From Prevotella sp. khp7 (GTDB taxonomy: Bacteria; Bacteroidota; Bacteroidia; Bacteroidales; Bacteroidaceae): a stretch of 64,000 nucleotides of DNA. Location: assembly GCF_900109055.1 (NCBI RefSeq), contig NZ_FOIV01000004.1:434001-498000 (forward strand). Reading direction: 5' to 3'. Position 1 is the stretch's first letter. Each line of letters opens with the position of its first letter. Below, piece by piece: positions 44,251-57,162 of this stretch. The notes beneath the pieces are model-generated. The model was given only the letters and a program-made list of their open reading frames with translations. It made no database searches and was not told where the DNA came from. Made by a program: the position numbers and the translations under genes.

Positions 44251-44556
44251 CTATACCTTAATCTCAACCTCAACACCGCTGGGAAGCTCAAGCTTCATCA
44301 GTGCGTCAACAGTCTTAGCAGTTGAGCTGTAGATGTCAATCAGACGCTTGTAGTCTGAGAGCTGGAACTGCTCACGGGCCTTCTTGTTAACGAAGGTAGA
44401 GCGGTTTACGGTGTAAATACGCTTGTGCGTAGGAAGGGGGATAGGACCGCTGATGATAGCACCTGTGGCCTTAACTGCCTTCACGATCTTCTCGGCTGAC
44501 TTGTCTACGAGCTTGTGGTCGTAGCTCTTCAGCTTGATACGAATTTTCTGACTCAT
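44251..44556 (-). CDS. rpsJ: 30S ribosomal protein S10
   Basis: This 101-residue S10 (NusE) serves in the ribosome and in transcription antitermination with NusB ([40 protein letters not shown]). It follows fusA by 83 bp. A strong terminator downstream separates it from rplC, with which it usually forms the S10 operon. Confidence 0.98.
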   Translation of the reverse strand: MSQKIRIKLKSYDHKLVDKSAEKIVKAVKATGAIISGPIPLPTHKRIYTVNRSTFVNKKAREQFQLSDYKRLIDIYSSTAKTVDALMKLELPSGVEVEIKV

Positions 44557-44639
44557 TGTCTTTCTATTTTAATTGTTATTATAAAACGGAGGCCGCTAAA
44601 GAGTCATTTGCTCAGCGGCACTCCTAATTCAGTCTTTTA

Positions 44640-46769
44640 TTAGACGAGGTCGGCACGACCCTTCACCTCCTCAAGTACAGTCTTGGCGATTGAGCTTGAG
44701 AGTGGTGCGTGGTGATCATACTCCATAGAGCTGGTAGCACGACCTGAGGTGATAGTACGGAGAGCGGTTACATAACCGAACATCTCTGACAGGGGAACCT
44801 GAGCCTTAACGACACGGGCACCGCTGCGAGCCTCTTCCATACCCTCTACCTGACCACGACGCTTGTTCAGGTCACCGATCACGTCACCCATGTTCTCCTC
44901 AGGTGTTACAACCTCGAGCTTCATGATAGGCTCCATGAGTACGGGCTTAGCCTGAGCGCAGACTGCCTTGTAAGCCATCTGGGCAGCAATCTCGAATGAG
45001 AGCTGGTCAGAGTCAACTGGGTGGAACGAACCGTCGACAACGACTACCTTCAGTGAATCCATAGGATAGCCACCGAGGATACCGTTCTTCAGAGAAGCCT
45101 CGAAGCCCTTCTGTACGGCGGGGATGAACTCCTTAGGAATGTTACCACCCTTCACCTCGTTGATGAACTGCAGAGGTCCATTCTCCTTAACATCGTAATC
45201 CTCGTCAACAGGACCAACGTTTACGATGATGTCGGCGAACTTACCACGACCACCCGACTGCTTCTTGTAAACCTCACGGTAACCCATAACAGTCTTGGTG
45301 ATGGCCTCCTTGTAGTTAACCTGAGGCTTACCCTGGTTACACTCAACCTTGAACTCACGCTTCAGACGGTCGATAATGATATCGAGGTGAAGCTCACCCA
45401 TACCAGAGATAATGGTCTGACCACTCTGCTCGTCGGTACGTACGGTGAAGGTTGGGTCTTCCTCAGCCAGCTTAGCGAGACCGTTGTCGAGCTTAGCAAC
45501 GTCGGCCTGGCTCTTGGGCTCTACTGCGATAGAGATCACAGTGTCGGGGAAGGTCATTGACTCGAGCACGATAGGATGTGCCTCGTCACAGAGAGTATCA
45601 CCAGTGCGGATATCCTTGAAGCCTACACCTGCACCGATATCACCGGCGTCGATTGACTCCATGGGGATTTCCTTATTTGAGTTCATCTGGAACAGACGGC
45701 TGATACGCTCCTTCTTACCTGAGCGGGGATTGAATACGTAGCTTCCGGCAGTGATCTTACCAGAGTAGACACGGAAGAATACCAGACGTCCCATATATGG
45801 GTCGGTGGCAATCTTAAATGCCAGAGCTGATGTAGGCTCATCCTCAGAAGGCTTACGATCCTCTTCCTCGTCGGTGCTGGGGTTGGTACCCTTGATTACC
45901 TCTACGTCAACAGGTGCGGGCAGGAATGCACACACATAGTCGAGCAGGGGCTGAACACCCTTATTCTTATAAGAAGAACCGAGCAGCATAGGAGTACACT
46001 GCATAGCGATGGTACCCTTACGGATAGCTGCGATGATCTCAGCCTCGGTGATTGAGTCGGGATCGTCGAAGTACTTCTCCATCAGAGCCTCGTCGTACTC
46101 AGCGGCAGCCTCGAGCAGCTTGTTACGCCACTCGTCGCACTCAGCCTGCAGCTCCTCGGGGATATCCTCAACATCGTACTCAGCACCCATAGTCTCATCG
46201 TGCCACAGGATAGCCTTCATCTTGATCAGGTCAACGAGACCCTTGAAGTTCTCCTCAGCACCGATGGGCACCTGAATAACAACGGGGTTAGCACCCAGGA
46301 TGTCCTTCATCTGCTGAACAGTCTCGAAGAAGTCAGCACCTGAACGGTCCATCTTATTTACATAACCGATACGGGGAACGTTGTACTTGTCGGCCTGGCG
46401 CCATACAGTCTCAGACTGAGGCTGTACACCGTCTGCTGCAGAATAGGTAGCAACAGCTCCGTCGAGCACACGCAGTGAACGCTCTACCTCAGCGGTAAAG
46501 TCTACGTGTCCCGGAGTATCGATCAGGTTAATCTTGAAAGTCTTGTTATCCCATGTCCAGTTACAGGTTGTAGCAGCAGAGGTAATAGTGATACCACGCT
46601 CCTGCTCCTGGGCCATCCAGTCCATCGTTGCAGCTCCATCATGTACCTCACCGATCTTGTGCGTCTTACCTGTGTAGAACAGGATACGCTCAGAGGTCGT
46701 TGTCTTACCGGCATCGATGTGGGCCATAATACCGATGTTTCTTGTCAAATGTAAATCGCGATTTGCCAT
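44640..46769 (-). CDS. fusA: Elongation factor G
   Basis: This 709-residue translocase GTPase has P-loop [15 protein letters not shown]3 DTPGHVDFT and G4 NKMD in the G domain (1-290), then domains II-V. Length and the full motif set match the canonical translocation factor. It lies in the rpsL-rpsG-fusA order conserved in most bacteria, 46 bp after rpsG. Confidence 0.97.
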   Translation of the reverse strand: MANRDLHLTRNIGIMAHIDAGKTTTSERILFYTGKTHKIGEVHDGAATMDWMAQEQERGITITSAATTCNWTWDNKTFKINLIDTPGHVDFTAEVERSLRVLDGAVATYSAADGVQPQSETVWRQADKYNVPRIGYVNKMDRSGADFFETVQQMKDILGANPVVIQVPIGAEENFKGLVDLIKMKAILWHDETMGAEYDVEDIPEELQAECDEWRNKLLEAAAEYDEALMEKYFDDPDSITEAEIIAAIRKGTIAMQCTPMLLGSSYKNKGVQPLLDYVCAFLPAPVDVEVIKGTNPSTDEEEDRKPSEDEPTSALAFKIATDPYMGRLVFFRVYSGKITAGSYVFNPRSGKKERISRLFQMNSNKEIPMESIDAGDIGAGVGFKDIRTGDTLCDEAHPIVLESMTFPDTVISIAVEPKSQADVAKLDNGLAKLAEEDPTFTVRTDEQSGQTIISGMGELHLDIIIDRLKREFKVECNQGKPQVNYKEAITKTVMGYREVYKKQSGGRGKFADIIVNVGPVDEDYDVKENGPLQFINEVKGGNIPKEFIPAVQKGFEASLKNGILGGYPMDSLKVVVVDGSFHPVDSDQLSFEIAAQMAYKAVCAQAKPVLMEPIMKLEVVTPEENMGDVIGDLNKRRGQVEGMEEARSGARVVKAQVPLSEMFGYVTALRTITSGRATSSMEYDHHAPLSSSIAKTVLEEVKGRADLV

Positions 46770-46815
46770 TGTTTTGTATATCCTTAATTTGCTTTTACCT
46801 TAAAAAACACCTAAA

Positions 46816-47292
46816 TTAGAAACGGAAGTGTGCAAATGCGCGGTTAGCCTCAGCCATACGGTGCATATCCTCCTTACGCTTGAAGGCACCACCCTGGTTG
46901 TTGAAGGCATCCATAATCTCTGCAGCCAGCTTGTCAGCCATAGACTTACCACTACGCTTGCGTGCGAACTGAATCATGTTCTTCATTGAGATGCTCTCCT
47001 TACGGTCTGCACGAATCTCGGTAGGAACCTGGAAAGTAGCACCACCGATACGGCGGCTCTTAACCTCAACCTGCGGGGTAATGTTATCGAGGGCCTGCTT
47101 CCAGATCTCGAGAGCAGACTTCTCCTCATTATTCATCTTAGCCTTCACTGTCTCCAGCGCATTGTAGAAAATCTCGTACGACTTGGTCTTCTTACCATCG
47201 TACATCAGGTGATTCACAAACTTTGAGACCTTCTGGTCATTGAACACGGGATCCGGCAGGATCACACGCTTCTTTGGTTTTGCTTTTCTCAT
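46816..47292 (-). CDS. rpsG: 30S ribosomal protein S7
   Basis: This 158-residue S7 is a primary 16S rRNA binder at the E site ([36 protein letters not shown]). Length is normal. It lies 171 bp after rpsL, a wide gap in which no separate promoter was recognised. Confidence 0.98.
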   Translation of the reverse strand: MRKAKPKKRVILPDPVFNDQKVSKFVNHLMYDGKKTKSYEIFYNALETVKAKMNNEEKSALEIWKQALDNITPQVEVKSRRIGGATFQVPTEIRADRKESISMKNMIQFARKRSGKSMADKLAAEIMDAFNNQGGAFKRKEDMHRMAEANRAFAHFRF

Positions 47293-47463
47293 TTTGTTTT
47301 TTGAATGATTAAATTCTGCTTGGGGGCTGTTCTTACTTGTTCTTCAACGCTCTCACGTGAGCATTTACTCAACCTTATAACATTTACCGAATAATATCGG
47401 CGCTCCAGCAAAACGGATTAAAATTTGTTTCTTTTTTGGCTCGACTGACCTTCTCCGGTCATT

Positions 47464-47844
47464 TTACTTCTTAGCCTTAGGACGCTTAGCTCCATACTTT
47501 GAACGACGCTGGGTGCGGTTTGCAACACCGGCGGTATCCAATGTACCGCGAACGATGTGGTAACGTACACCTGGCAGGTCCTTTACACGACCACCGCGAA
47601 CAAGCACGATTGAGTGCTCCTGCAGGTTGTGTCCCTCGCCGGGGATGTAAGAGTTAACTTCCTTCTGATTTGTCAGACGAACACGGGCTACCTTACGCAT
47701 AGCCGAATTAGGCTTCTTCGGGGTTGTTGTGTAAACACGTACGCAGACACCACGACGCTGAGGACAGTTGTCCAGCGCGGGTGACTTTGACTTGTCAACA
47801 ATCACCTTTCTGCCTTTTCTTACCAATTGTGAAATTGTAGGCAT
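47464..47844 (-). CDS. rpsL: 30S ribosomal protein S12
   Basis: This 126-residue S12 is at the decoding centre. The two loops where streptomycin-resistance changes arise are wild type: [11 protein letters not shown] and [11 protein letters not shown] both keep lysine. It is the first gene of its transcript, with a leader of about 90 nt. Confidence 0.98.
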   Translation of the reverse strand: MPTISQLVRKGRKVIVDKSKSPALDNCPQRRGVCVRVYTTTPKKPNSAMRKVARVRLTNQKEVNSYIPGEGHNLQEHSIVLVRGGRVKDLPGVRYHIVRGTLDTAGVANRTQRRSKYGAKRPKAKK

Positions 47845-47937
47845 AATACTTTTACTTTAAATTAATTTATGTATATATATTGTTTATATTCAATACTTTA
47901 CAACGCCCTACCTCGCTCAGAAGGGCATTTCGGGCTG

Positions 47938-47945
47938 CAAAGGTA
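47938..47945 (-). promoter_or_regulatory. Promoter -7 element of rpsL operon
   Basis: TACCTTTG on the minus strand is a full -7 match, 93 bp before rpsL. The -33 box is weak (TTAG at 20-bp spacing). Confidence 0.55.
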
Positions 47946-48199
47946 CAACTATTTTCCGACTCCACCTAATCTATAATGAAGAAAAAGCGCCATACCCTAT
48001 ATGATTTAACAAGAAATAACGTTATTTGCAATAATTAACAACGAATTCCTGCCTAATTTGGTTGTATGATGCACAATCTGGTAGCATCGTTTGCACTCTG
48101 TCCTCAGGTATCGTACAGGTAGTGAGAGCAGTTGTCAGGGCGGTAGCTTTCCGATGTCATCTATAGGCGGTGGCATTGACAGAGACTATTCCCTTAATT

Positions 48200-48262
48200 G
48201 CAATTTAGACTAAATTACAGAGCAAAATAGACTAAATTGGTCAGCAATTTAGTCTAAATTGC
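48200..48262. repeat. Tandem palindrome array 3, 22-bp period
   Basis: Three palindromes have centres at 48209, 48231 and 48253, exactly 22 bp apart. Unit 1 is AATTTAGACTAAATT with 7-bp arms. Unit 3 is GCAATTTAGTCTAAATTGC with perfect 9-bp arms. Unit 2 (AAAATAGACTAAATT) has two mismatches. The core TAG-A/T-CTA is shared. The array lies about 70 bp past the rpoC terminator. Confidence 0.85.
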
Positions 48263-48331
48263 GAAAGCGCGGATGATACGTGCCAGTTTGCCGACTGCTT
48301 TCTGTCAGTCATATCCATATCAGTATACAAA

Positions 48332-48373
48332 CAAATAAAACGGGAAAAGTGACAGCTAAGTTCACTTTTCCCG
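48332..48373 (-). terminator. Terminator after rpoC
   Basis: CGGGAAAAGTGA and TCACTTTTCCCG (48341-48352 and 48362-48373) form a perfect 12-bp stem with a 9-nt loop, followed on the minus strand by TTTTATTTG. It closes the rpoBC transcript 46 bp after the stop codon. Confidence 0.88.
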
Positions 48374-48419
48374 CTTAAAAGGGATTTATTGTAAGCGCAT
48401 CGCAACCGATGCGTTTGAT

Positions 48420-51400
48420 TTACTTCTCGTCGAGTACTGTTTCTTCGGCAAAGTCAAGCACATTCTTGCGATTAGCCTGAATACGCTCATACTCTTCCTT
48501 CGAACCAACAATAATCTTCTCGAACTCACGCAGACCGGTACCGGCAGGAATCAGGTGACCGCAGATAACGTTCTCCTTCATACCCTCCAGATGGTCTACC
48601 TTACCACGGATGGCAGCCTCGTTGAGCACCTTGGTTGTCTCCTGGAACGATGCAGCCGACATGAACGACTTGGTCTGCAGAGCTGCACGGGTGATACCCT
48701 GCAGGATCTGAGTAGACGTTGCAGGTACGGCATCACGAACCTGAACAAGGCGGAGGTCACGGCGCTTCAGCATAGAGTTCTCGTCGCGCAGCTTGCGGGC
48801 TGTTACGATCTGACCCTTCTGCAGGTTCTCAGAGTCACCGGCATCGGTAACAACCTTCTTACCCCAGATACGGTCGTTCTCCTCTGCGAAGTCGAGCTTG
48901 TCGACAATCTCCTGCTCGAGGAACGAGGTGTCACCGGGCTCATTGATCTGAACCTTACGCATCATCTGGCGGACGATGATCTCGAAGTGCTTATCGTTGA
49001 TCTTCACACCCTGCAGACGATATACGTCCTGAACCTCATTCACGATATACTCCTGAACAGCGGTGGGACCCTTGATGGCCAGGATGTCGGCAGGCGTGAT
49101 GACACCGTCAGAGAGCGGTGTACCAGCACGTACGGCATCATGCTCCTGTACCAGGATCTGCTTAGAGAGTGATACGAGGTAGCGACGCTGCTCGCCAGTC
49201 TTTGAAGTAACGATAATCTCACGGTTACCACGCTTTACCTTACCCATGGTCACCTCACCATCGATTTCCGATACAACGGCGGGGTTAGATGGATTACGTG
49301 CCTCGAAGAGCTCGGTTACACGTGGCAGACCACCAGTGATATCACCACCCTTGGCTGCAGCACGAGGAATCTTAACGAGGGTTTCACCAGTCTTAAGTGT
49401 CTGGCCATCCTCTACTACCACGTGACCACCTACAGGGAAGTTATATGTTCCGATGACCTCACCGTCAGCACCAATGACATCACAGGTGGGCACCTTAGAC
49501 TTATCCTTAGACTCGGTTACGATCTTCTCAGTCAGACCAGTTGTTTCGTCAGTCTCGGCACGGAAGGTAATACCCTCGATCACGTCGTTGAACTTCAGCG
49601 TACCGGCATACTCGGTCACGATGACAGCGTTGAACGGATCCCACTGTGCGATCTTGTCGCCCTTGGCAACCTCGTCGCCATTGTGGAAATAGAGTGAAGA
49701 ACCATAAGGCACGTTTACTGTAGAAAGAACGATCTTCGTATTAGGATCAACGAAACGGAGTTCACCCAGACGGCTGACAACCATCTCGCATTCGCGACCA
49801 TCCTCATCGAACGGAACGGTACGAACCTCTTCCATCTCAATCATAGCACGGTCGTACTTACAAACGATGCTGGCATTTGCTGCAGCGTTGGCAGCCACAC
49901 CACCGGCGTGGAACGTACGAAGTGTAAGCTGTGTACCCGGCTCACCGATAGCCTGAGCGGCAATCACACCAACAGCCTCACCCTTCTGTACCATACGACG
50001 GGTAGCAAGGTTACGTCCGTAACACTTCATGCAGACACCCTTCTTCGACTCACAAGTGAGCACTGAACGGATCTCAACGCTCTCGATATCAGCCTTCTCG
50101 ATGGCATCAGCAACGCTCTCGGTGATTTCCTCGCCGGCCTCTACAATAACTTCACCGGTCTTGGGGTTAATCACATCGTGTACTGATACACGGCCGAGGA
50201 TACGCTCAGAGAGACTTGAGATAATCTCATCACCACTCTTCAGAGCAGTACACTGCAGACCACGGAGTGTGCCACAGTCCTCCTCTGTGATGATCACATC
50301 GTGAGAAACGTCAACCAGACGACGGGTCAGGTAACCTGCGTCGGCGGTCTTCATGGCCGTATCGGCAAGACCCTTACGAGCACCGTGAGTAGAGATGAAG
50401 TACTCAAGCACTGACATACCTTCCTTAAAGTTAGAAAGGATCGGGTTCTCAATAATCTGATGTCCCTCGGCACCGGCTTTCTGAGGCTTTGCCATCAGAC
50501 CACGGATACCTGAGAGCTGCTTGATCTGGTCCTTACTACCACGGGCACCTGAGTCAAGCATCATGAATACGGCGTTGAAGCCCTGGTCGGCCTCGGTCAT
50601 CTGCTTCAGCAGGATGTTACCGATATCATTGTTAACGTGTGTCCAGGTATCGATAACCTGGTTGTAACGCTCGTTGTCGGTGATGAATCCCATGTTATAG
50701 TTGTCGGTAATCTGACGAACCTCCTCGTTACCCTTCTGGATCAGGTCAGCCTTCTCCTTCGGGATGATGATGTCGTCGAGGTTGAACGACAGACCAGCCA
50801 GGTAAGCCATACGATAACCGAGGTTCTTAATACCATCGAGGAACTCGCATGCCTCAGCAAATCCGACATTCTTGATAACGTCGGCAATAATATCACGCAG
50901 ACTCTTCTTTGAGATAATCTTATTAACGAATCCTACCTCGTTAGGAATAATGCCATTCACGATGACACGACCTACAGAGGTCTCAACCAAGTGACGCACT
51001 GGCTGACCGTCAACGATATCGTCGACAAGAACCTTCACCTGCGCATGGAGGTCACACTTACCCTCATTATGAGCGATAATAGCTTCCTCGGGGCCGTAGA
51101 AGGTCAGACCTTCACCCTTAGCTCCCGGACGGATCTTGGTAATATAGTACAGACCAAGCACCATATCCTGTGAAGGAACGGTGATAGGCGCACCATTGGC
51201 AGGATTCAGAATGTTATGGCTCTGAAGCATCAGCAACTGTGCCTCGAGAACTGCCTCATTGCTCAATGGGAGGTGTACAGCCATCTGGTCACCATCGAAG
51301 TCGGCATTGAACGCCGTACAAGCCAATGGATGAAGCTGGATTGCCTTACCCTCAATCAGTTTAGGCTGGAAGGCCTGGATACCCAGACGGTGCAGTGTCG

Positions 51401-52751
51401 GTGCACGGTTAAGCAGAACGGGATGACCCTTCATCACGTTCTCCAGGATATCCCAGATAACCGGCTCACGACGATCAACGATCTTCTTGGCGCTCTTCAC
51501 CGTCTTCACGATACCACGCTCAATGAGCTTACGGATGATGAATGGCTTGTAGAGCTCGGCAGCCATCAGCTTAGGCAGACCGCACTCACCCATCTTCAAC
51601 TCAGGACCTACAACGATAACCGAACGGGCTGAGTAGTCAACACGCTTACCGAGCAAGTTCTGACGGAAACGGCCCTGCTTACCTTTCAGTGAGTCGGACA
51701 GTGACTTCAGAGGACGGTTTGAGTCGCTCTTCACTGCTGAAGACTTACGGCTGTTGTCGAAGAGTGAGTCGACAGCCTCCTGCAGCATACGCTTCTCGTT
51801 ACGGAGAATCACCTCAGGAGCCTTAATCTCCATCAGGCGCTTCAGACGGTTGTTACGGATGATCACACGACGATAAAGGTCGTTCAGGTCGGATGTTGCG
51901 AAACGACCACCATCCAGTGGCACGAGAGGACGAAGCTCTGGAGGTGTCACAGGGATAATCTTCATGATCATCCACTCAGGACGGTTAATACCCTTCTCTA
52001 CACTCTGACGGAATGCCTCAACAACCTGCAGGCGCTTCAAAGCCTCGTTCTTACGCTGAACGGATGAGTCACTGTTTGCACGGTCACGCAACTCATATGA
52101 CAATGAGTCGAGATCAATGCGTACAAGGAGGTCGTAGATGGCCTCTGCACCCATCTTAGCAATGAACTTATTGGGATCGCTATCATCCAGATAAGCATTA
52201 TCAGGTGAGAGCTGGTTGTCAATGATATCGTTATATTCCTCCTCAGAAAGCAGGTCGTAAACATTAGAACCAATGGCATCGTTACCTTCAGCATCCTTCT
52301 TACCAGCCATAGCACCTGGCTGAATAACGACATAACGCTCATAATAAATGACAGCATCGAGCTTCTTAGTAGGAAGACCAAGCAGATAACCAATCTTATT
52401 AGGAAGGCTACGGAAATACCAGATGTGTGCAATGGGCACAACAAGCTCGATGTGACCAGCACGCTCACGACGAACCTTCTTCTCGGTTACCTCTACACCA
52501 CAGCGGTCACAAACGATACCTTTATAACGGATACGCTTGTACTTACCGCAGGCACACTCATAGTCCTTAGTAGGACCGAAGATGCGCTCGCAGAACAGAC
52601 CGTCACGCTCCGGCTTGTAAGTACGGTAGTTGATGGTCTCAGGTTTGGTAACCTCTCCGAAGCTGCTCTCGAGGATCTCTTCGGGCGAAGCAAGTCCGAT
52701 GGTAATTTTCGTAAAATTACTCTTTACTTTTGAATCTTTCTTGAAAGCCAT
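48420..52751 (-). CDS. rpoC: RNA polymerase beta' subunit
   Basis: This 1443-residue catalytic subunit has an N-terminal zinc ribbon ([20 protein letters not shown]), the lid/rudder region, and the active-site motif [12 protein letters not shown] that holds the catalytic magnesium. The second zinc site is [16 protein letters not shown], and the trigger loop contains [16 protein letters not shown]. Length is usual for the phylum. It follows rpoB by 48 bp. Confidence 0.99.
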   Translation of the reverse strand: MAFKKDSKVKSNFTKITIGLASPEEILESSFGEVTKPETINYRTYKPERDGLFCERIFGPTKDYECACGKYKRIRYKGIVCDRCGVEVTEKKVRRERAGHIELVVPIAHIWYFRSLPNKIGYLLGLPTKKLDAVIYYERYVVIQPGAMAGKKDAEGNDAIGSNVYDLLSEEEYNDIIDNQLSPDNAYLDDSDPNKFIAKMGAEAIYDLLVRIDLDSLSYELRDRANSDSSVQRKNEALKRLQVVEAFRQSVEKGINRPEWMIMKIIPVTPPELRPLVPLDGGRFATSDLNDLYRRVIIRNNRLKRLMEIKAPEVILRNEKRMLQEAVDSLFDNSRKSSAVKSDSNRPLKSLSDSLKGKQGRFRQNLLGKRVDYSARSVIVVGPELKMGECGLPKLMAAELYKPFIIRKLIERGIVKTVKSAKKIVDRREPVIWDILENVMKGHPVLLNRAPTLHRLGIQAFQPKLIEGKAIQLHPLACTAFNADFDGDQMAVHLPLSNEAVLEAQLLMLQSHNILNPANGAPITVPSQDMVLGLYYITKIRPGAKGEGLTFYGPEEAIIAHNEGKCDLHAQVKVLVDDIVDGQPVRHLVETSVGRVIVNGIIPNEVGFVNKIISKKSLRDIIADVIKNVGFAEACEFLDGIKNLGYRMAYLAGLSFNLDDIIIPKEKADLIQKGNEEVRQITDNYNMGFITDNERYNQVIDTWTHVNNDIGNILLKQMTEADQGFNAVFMMLDSGARGSKDQIKQLSGIRGLMAKPQKAGAEGHQIIENPILSNFKEGMSVLEYFISTHGARKGLADTAMKTADAGYLTRRLVDVSHDVIITEEDCGTLRGLQCTALKSGDEIISSLSERILGRVSVHDVINPKTGEVIVEAGEEITESVADAIEKADIESVEIRSVLTCESKKGVCMKCYGRNLATRRMVQKGEAVGVIAAQAIGEPGTQLTLRTFHAGGVAANAAANASIVCKYDRAMIEMEEVRTVPFDEDGRECEMVVSRLGELRFVDPNTKIVLSTVNVPYGSSLYFHNGDEVAKGDKIAQWDPFNAVIVTEYAGTLKFNDVIEGITFRAETDETTGLTEKIVTESKDKSKVPTCDVIGADGEVIGTYNFPVGGHVVVEDGQTLKTGETLVKIPRAAAKGGDITGGLPRVTELFEARNPSNPAVVSEIDGEVTMGKVKRGNREIIVTSKTGEQRRYLVSLSKQILVQEHDAVRAGTPLSDGVITPADILAIKGPTAVQEYIVNEVQDVYRLQGVKINDKHFEIIVRQMMRKVQINEPGDTSFLEQEIVDKLDFAEENDRIWGKKVVTDAGDSENLQKGQIVTARKLRDENSMLKRRDLRLVQVRDAVPATSTQILQGITRAALQTKSFMSAASFQETTKVLNEAAIRGKVDHLEGMKENVICGHLIPAGTGLREFEKIIVGSKEEYERIQANRKNVLDFAEETVLDEK

Positions 52752-52799
52752 ATATATTATTCTTTCTCTTAAATTCTTAAAACTAAATTCTTAACTCGC

Positions 52800-55700
52800 T
52801 TAATCCAGCGTGATACTCAAACCGAGACCGCGCAACTCGTGCAACAGCACATTGAGTGACTCGGGGATACCCGGTGTTGGCATAGGATCGCCCTTCACGA
52901 TGGCCTCATAAGCCTTCGAACGTCCTACAGTATCATCAGACTTAATGGTCAGGATCTCCTGAAGAACATGGCTGGCGCCAAAGGCCTCCAGAGCCCAAAC
53001 CTCCATCTCACCAAAACGCTGTCCACCGAACTGGGCCTTACCACCAAGTGGCTGCTGAGTAATCAAGCTGTACGGACCAATTGAACGAGCGTGCATCTTG
53101 TCCTCAACCATGTGACCAAGTTTCAGGAAGTAAGTGATACCAACTGTTGCGGGCTGGTCGAACATCTCACCAGTCTCACCATCATAAAGATGAGTTGAGC
53201 AGAGACGTGGCAGACCGGCCTTGTCAGTCCACTCTGCGAGGTCATCAAGCTTAGCACCATCGAAGATTGGCGTAGCGAACTTCACACCAAGGCGCTTACC
53301 TGCTGCACCGAGAATAGCCTCGAAAATCTGACCGAGGTTCATTCGAGAAGGCACACCCAGCGGGTTCAGGACAAGGTCTACAGGACGGCCATCTTGAAGG
53401 AATGGCATATCTTCCTGACGTACCACCTTCGATACGATACCCTTATTACCATGACGTCCGGCCAACTTATCACCTACACCGATCTTACGCTTCTTGGCTA
53501 CATATACCTTTGCCATCTGCAGAATACCGTTGGGCAGCTCGTCACCAATCGTAATGGCGAACTTGCGGCGCTTCTGCTCTGCATCAAGCAGCTTGTATTT
53601 CTTCATGAAGTTGATAATCAGCTTGGCTATCAACTCATTCTTGTGCTCATCATTTGTCCAGTTGCTGATCTGAACGTCACCGTACTCAAGGTTACGCAGG
53701 GCTGTTGCGGTAAACTTACTGCCCTTAGTGATAATCTCGGCACCGGTATAGTCCTTCACACCCTGAGACGTCTTACCCTTGGTCAACTCCATGAGCTTGT
53801 CGATCAGGATATCCTTCAGGTCATCAACCTTTGCCTCATACTCTTCATCGATCTTGGCCAGCGTTATCTTATCCTGCTGCTTAGACTTACGGTCCTTAAT
53901 AGCACGGGCAAACAGCTTCTTGTCGATGATAACACCACTCAGCGATGGGTTAGCCTTCAATGAAGAGTCTTTTACATCACCAGCCTTGTCACCGAAGATG
54001 GCACGGAGCAGTTTCTCCTCAGGTGAAGGATCACTCTCACCCTTTGGCGAAATCTTACCGATCAGAATGTCACCTGGCTCTACACGTGCACCAACACGGA
54101 TGATACCATTCTCATCAAGATCCTTGGTAGCTTCCTCACTGACATTGGGGATATCGGCAGTGAACTCCTCAACACCACGCTTTGTCTCACGAACGTCGAG
54201 AGAGTACTCATCAACATGTACGGAAGTAAGAACGTCCTCACGAACAATGCGCTCGTTGAGCACGATGGCATCCTCGTAGTTATAACCCTTCCAAGGCATA
54301 TAAGCTACAAGCAGGTTACGACCCAGTGCCAACTCACCATTCTCAGTAGCATAACCCTCTGTCAGGATATCACCCTTCTTCACACGCTGTCCCTTCTCAC
54401 AGATAGGACGCAGGTCGATGGTCATGTTCTGGTTGGTACGACGGAACTTAGGAATACGATACTCCTTGAGTGCAGGCTCGAAGCTAACGAACTCCTCATC
54501 CTCTGTGCGATCATAAAGGATACGGATGGTTGTAGCGTCAACATACTCAATCACACCCTCACCCTCTGCAGTCACCATTGTACGAGAGTCTTCACAAACC
54601 TGCTTCTCAATACCAGTACCTACGATAGGAGCCTCATTATGAAGCAGGGGCACTGCCTGACGCATCATGTTAGATCCCATCAAAGCACGGTGAGCATCAT
54701 CGTGCTCCAGGAACGGAATCAACGAAGCGGCGATAGAGGCAATCTGCTGTGGAGACACGTCCATCAGATCAACATCTGTAGGAGGCACAACGGGGAAGTC
54801 AGCATCCTGACGACACTTAACGACCTCACGGATGAATGTACCGTCATCGTTCAACGGAGCATTACCCTGACCGATAATGTGCTCAGACTCTTCCTCAGCA
54901 GTCAGATATACAATATCATTATTATCAAGATTGGCAACACCATTCTCAACCTTACGGTATGGAGTCTGGATGAAGCCAAGTTCATTAATCTTGGCATATA
55001 CACACAAAGATGATATCAAACCGATGTTAGGACCTTCAGGGCTCTCAATCGGGCAGAGACGTCCGTAGTGTGTATAGTGTACGTCACGAACCTCAAAACC
55101 TGCACGCTCACGAGACAGACCGCCAGGACCAAGAGCAGAGAGACGACGCTTGTGAGTTACCTCAGCCAGCGGGTTGGTCTGGTCCATGAACTGTGACAAT
55201 GGGTTGGTTCCGAAGAACGAGTTGATAACGCTAGAGATAGTCTTGGCGTTAATCAGGTCTGTTGGATTGAACACCTCGTTGTCACGAACGTTCATACGCT
55301 CACGGATGGTGCGGCTCATACGTGCCAGACCAATGGAGAACTGATTAGACAGCTGCTCACCAACGGTACGAACACGACGGTTTGACAGGTGATCGATATC
55401 ATCGACAGCTGCCTTAGAGTTAATCAGCTGAATCAAGTACTTGATAATCTCGATAATATCCTCCTTAGTCAGCACACGAACATCCATATCGGTATCGAGG
55501 CCCAACTTCTTGTTGATACGATAACGACCTACATCACCCAAGTCGTAACGCTTATCTGAGAAGAACAGGTTCTGGATAACCTCACGTGCACTTGCATCAT
55601 CAGCAGGGTCTGCATTACGCAGCTGACGATAGATGTAGAGCACAGCCTCCTTCTCTGAGTTAGATGTATCCTTGGCCAGCGTATTGAAGATGATAGAGTA

Positions 55701-56612
55701 GTCCTGAGCCATCGACTCATCCTTATGTACAAGGATAGTCTGTGCGCCACTCTCCAGAATCTCCATCATATTGTCCTCAGTGATCTCGGTCTCACGTTCC
55801 ATGATCACCTCGTTACGCTCGATAGATACAACCTCACCCGTATCCTCATCTACGAAGTCCTCATTCCAGCTCTTCAGCACACGAGCAGCAAGCTTGCAGC
55901 CCAGGACCTTCTTCAGAGCCGTCTTGTTGACCTTCACCTCCTCAGCGAGATCAAAAATCTGAAGAATATCCTTATCGGTCTCGTAACCGATTGCACGCAA
56001 CAGAGTTGTAACGGGCAGCTTCTTCTTACGATCGATATATGCGTACATCACATTGTTAATGTCTGTAGCAAACTCGATCCATGAACCCTTGAACGGGATG
56101 ATACGTGCTGAGTAAAGCAGTGTACCGTTAGCATGAACGCTCTGGCCGAAGAATACGCCAGGTGAACGGTGCAACTGAGATACGACTACACGCTCGGCTC
56201 CATTGATAACGAAAGTACCATTGGCTGTCATATAAGGAATCGGGCCCAGGAATACATCCTGAACAACGGTATCGAAATCCTCATGATCCGGATCGGTACA
56301 ATACAGTTTCAGCTTAGCCTTCAAAGGCACACTATAGGTGAGGCCTCGCTCCAAACACTCGTCGATGGTGTAACGGGGCGGGTCGATATAGTAATCCAGG
56401 AACTCAAGAACGAAGTTATTACGCGTGTCGGTGATAGGGAAGTTCTCTGCGAACACCTTATACAGACCGTCATTCTTGCGTTCCTCAGGCGGAGTGTCCA
56501 ACTGCAGGAAGTCTTTGAATGACTTTAATTGCACATCAAGGAAATCCGGGAACGGCAGAGGATTCTTGACGCTGCCAAAATTTACTCTGTTATCAATGAT
56601 TTTTGAAGCCAT
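52800..56612 (-). CDS. rpoB: RNA polymerase beta subunit
   Basis: This 1270-residue beta subunit has the rifampicin-binding region ([40 protein letters not shown]) in sensitive-type form with the key Gln, Asp, His and Ser residues present. It ends [10 protein letters not shown]. The 87-bp space after rplL contains an attenuator-like hairpin, so its level may be set separately from the ribosomal proteins. Confidence 0.99.
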   Translation of the reverse strand: MASKIIDNRVNFGSVKNPLPFPDFLDVQLKSFKDFLQLDTPPEERKNDGLYKVFAENFPITDTRNNFVLEFLDYYIDPPRYTIDECLERGLTYSVPLKAKLKLYCTDPDHEDFDTVVQDVFLGPIPYMTANGTFVINGAERVVVSQLHRSPGVFFGQSVHANGTLLYSARIIPFKGSWIEFATDINNVMYAYIDRKKKLPVTTLLRAIGYETDKDILQIFDLAEEVKVNKTALKKVLGCKLAARVLKSWNEDFVDEDTGEVVSIERNEVIMERETEITEDNMMEILESGAQTILVHKDESMAQDYSIIFNTLAKDTSNSEKEAVLYIYRQLRNADPADDASAREVIQNLFFSDKRYDLGDVGRYRINKKLGLDTDMDVRVLTKEDIIEIIKYLIQLINSKAAVDDIDHLSNRRVRTVGEQLSNQFSIGLARMSRTIRERMNVRDNEVFNPTDLINAKTISSVINSFFGTNPLSQFMDQTNPLAEVTHKRRLSALGPGGLSRERAGFEVRDVHYTHYGRLCPIESPEGPNIGLISSLCVYAKINELGFIQTPYRKVENGVANLDNNDIVYLTAEEESEHIIGQGNAPLNDDGTFIREVVKCRQDADFPVVPPTDVDLMDVSPQQIASIAASLIPFLEHDDAHRALMGSNMMRQAVPLLHNEAPIVGTGIEKQVCEDSRTMVTAEGEGVIEYVDATTIRILYDRTEDEEFVSFEPALKEYRIPKFRRTNQNMTIDLRPICEKGQRVKKGDILTEGYATENGELALGRNLLVAYMPWKGYNYEDAIVLNERIVREDVLTSVHVDEYSLDVRETKRGVEEFTADIPNVSEEATKDLDENGIIRVGARVEPGDILIGKISPKGESDPSPEEKLLRAIFGDKAGDVKDSSLKANPSLSGVIIDKKLFARAIKDRKSKQQDKITLAKIDEEYEAKVDDLKDILIDKLMELTKGKTSQGVKDYTGAEIITKGSKFTATALRNLEYGDVQISNWTNDEHKNELIAKLIINFMKKYKLLDAEQKRRKFAITIGDELPNGILQMAKVYVAKKRKIGVGDKLAGRHGNKGIVSKVVRQEDMPFLQDGRPVDLVLNPLGVPSRMNLGQIFEAILGAAGKRLGVKFATPIFDGAKLDDLAEWTDKAGLPRLCSTHLYDGETGEMFDQPATVGITYFLKLGHMVEDKMHARSIGPYSLITQQPLGGKAQFGGQRFGEMEVWALEAFGASHVLQEILTIKSDDTVGRSKAYEAIVKGDPMPTPGIPESLNVLLHELRGLGLSITLD

Positions 56613-56639
56613 ATATTAACTTTGGAATGTTATAAAGAC

Positions 56640-56678
56640 AAAAAATGGTCGGGAACTCTCTACTGGAGAGTCCCCAAC
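56640..56678 (-). terminator. Attenuator-like hairpin between rplL and rpoB
   Basis: On the minus strand a long stem (56646-56678, 14 positions with two mismatches, 5-nt loop) is followed by five T. It has the form of a rho-independent terminator inside the rplKAJL-rpoBC transcript, where partial termination lowers rpoBC relative to L10/L12 in other bacteria. Confidence 0.75.
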
Positions 56679-56699
56679 CAAATAGTATTGTTGTGCGAA

Positions 56700-57080
56700 T
56701 TACTTCAGCTCAACCTCGGCACCAGCAGCCTCGATAGTCTTCTTGAGGTTCTCAGCCTCTTCCTTAGAAAGACCCTCCTTAACGGTAGCGGGAGCACCGT
56801 CAACCAGATCCTTAGCCTCCTTCAGACCAAGACCACAAGCCTCCTTAACGGCCTTAACGACCTGGAGCTTAGCAGCGCCAGCTGACTTCAGGATTACGTC
56901 GAATGAAGACTTCTCCTCAGCAGCGGCAGCCTCGCCACCTGCGGCGGGACCAGCAGCTACAGCAACGGCTGCAGCAGCAGGCTCAATTCCATACTCGTCC
57001 TTCAGGACTGTTGCCAACTCGTTTACTTCTTTTACAGTAAGGTTTACCAACTCTTCTGCAATAGCTTTAATATCTGCCAT
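56700..57080 (-). CDS. rplL: 50S ribosomal protein L7/L12
   Basis: This 126-residue stalk protein recruits elongation factors. It has an N-terminal dimerisation region, an Ala-rich hinge ([21 protein letters not shown], about 35-55) and a C-terminal factor-binding domain ([21 protein letters not shown]). It lies 82 bp after rplJ. Confidence 0.98.
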   Translation of the reverse strand: MADIKAIAEELVNLTVKEVNELATVLKDEYGIEPAAAAVAVAAGPAAGGEAAAAEEKSSFDVILKSAGAAKLQVVKAVKEACGLGLKEAKDLVDGAPATVKEGLSKEEAENLKKTIEAAGAEVELK

Positions 57081-57162
57081 TTTATTTAAAATTTTTAATT
57101 GTTTTTACTAATGTTCGTTCGGCCTTGCCGTTTGGCGCAGCCAAGAATGTTACTCTTTTCGC

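Larger units (their letters stand above)
47845..48419. other. 575-bp rpoC-rpsL intergenic region
   Basis: No gene is visible. From the rpoC end it holds the rpoC terminator (48332-48373), palindrome array 3 (48200-48262), about 170 bp of unassigned sequence, a lone palindrome AAATAACGTTATTT (48014-48027), the rpsL promoter (47938-47945) and an rpsL leader. The leader's GCCCT/AGGGC arms (47905-47909, 47922-47926) can form a hairpin. Confidence 0.6.

Noticed and set aside
43986-44291. Open frame of 101 codons on the minus strand overlapping the end of rpsJ
   Set aside because: It crosses the rpsJ terminator and the rplC promoter and has no protein-family features.
48014-48027. AAATAACGTTATTT palindrome as a further member of array 3
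   Set aside because: It stands alone, about 190 bp away, with no neighbours at 22-bp spacing.
19266-48262. Palindrome arrays as possible CRISPR arrays
   Set aside because: Units within an array are not identical, there are no unique spacers of constant length between exact repeats, and no cas gene is in the window.
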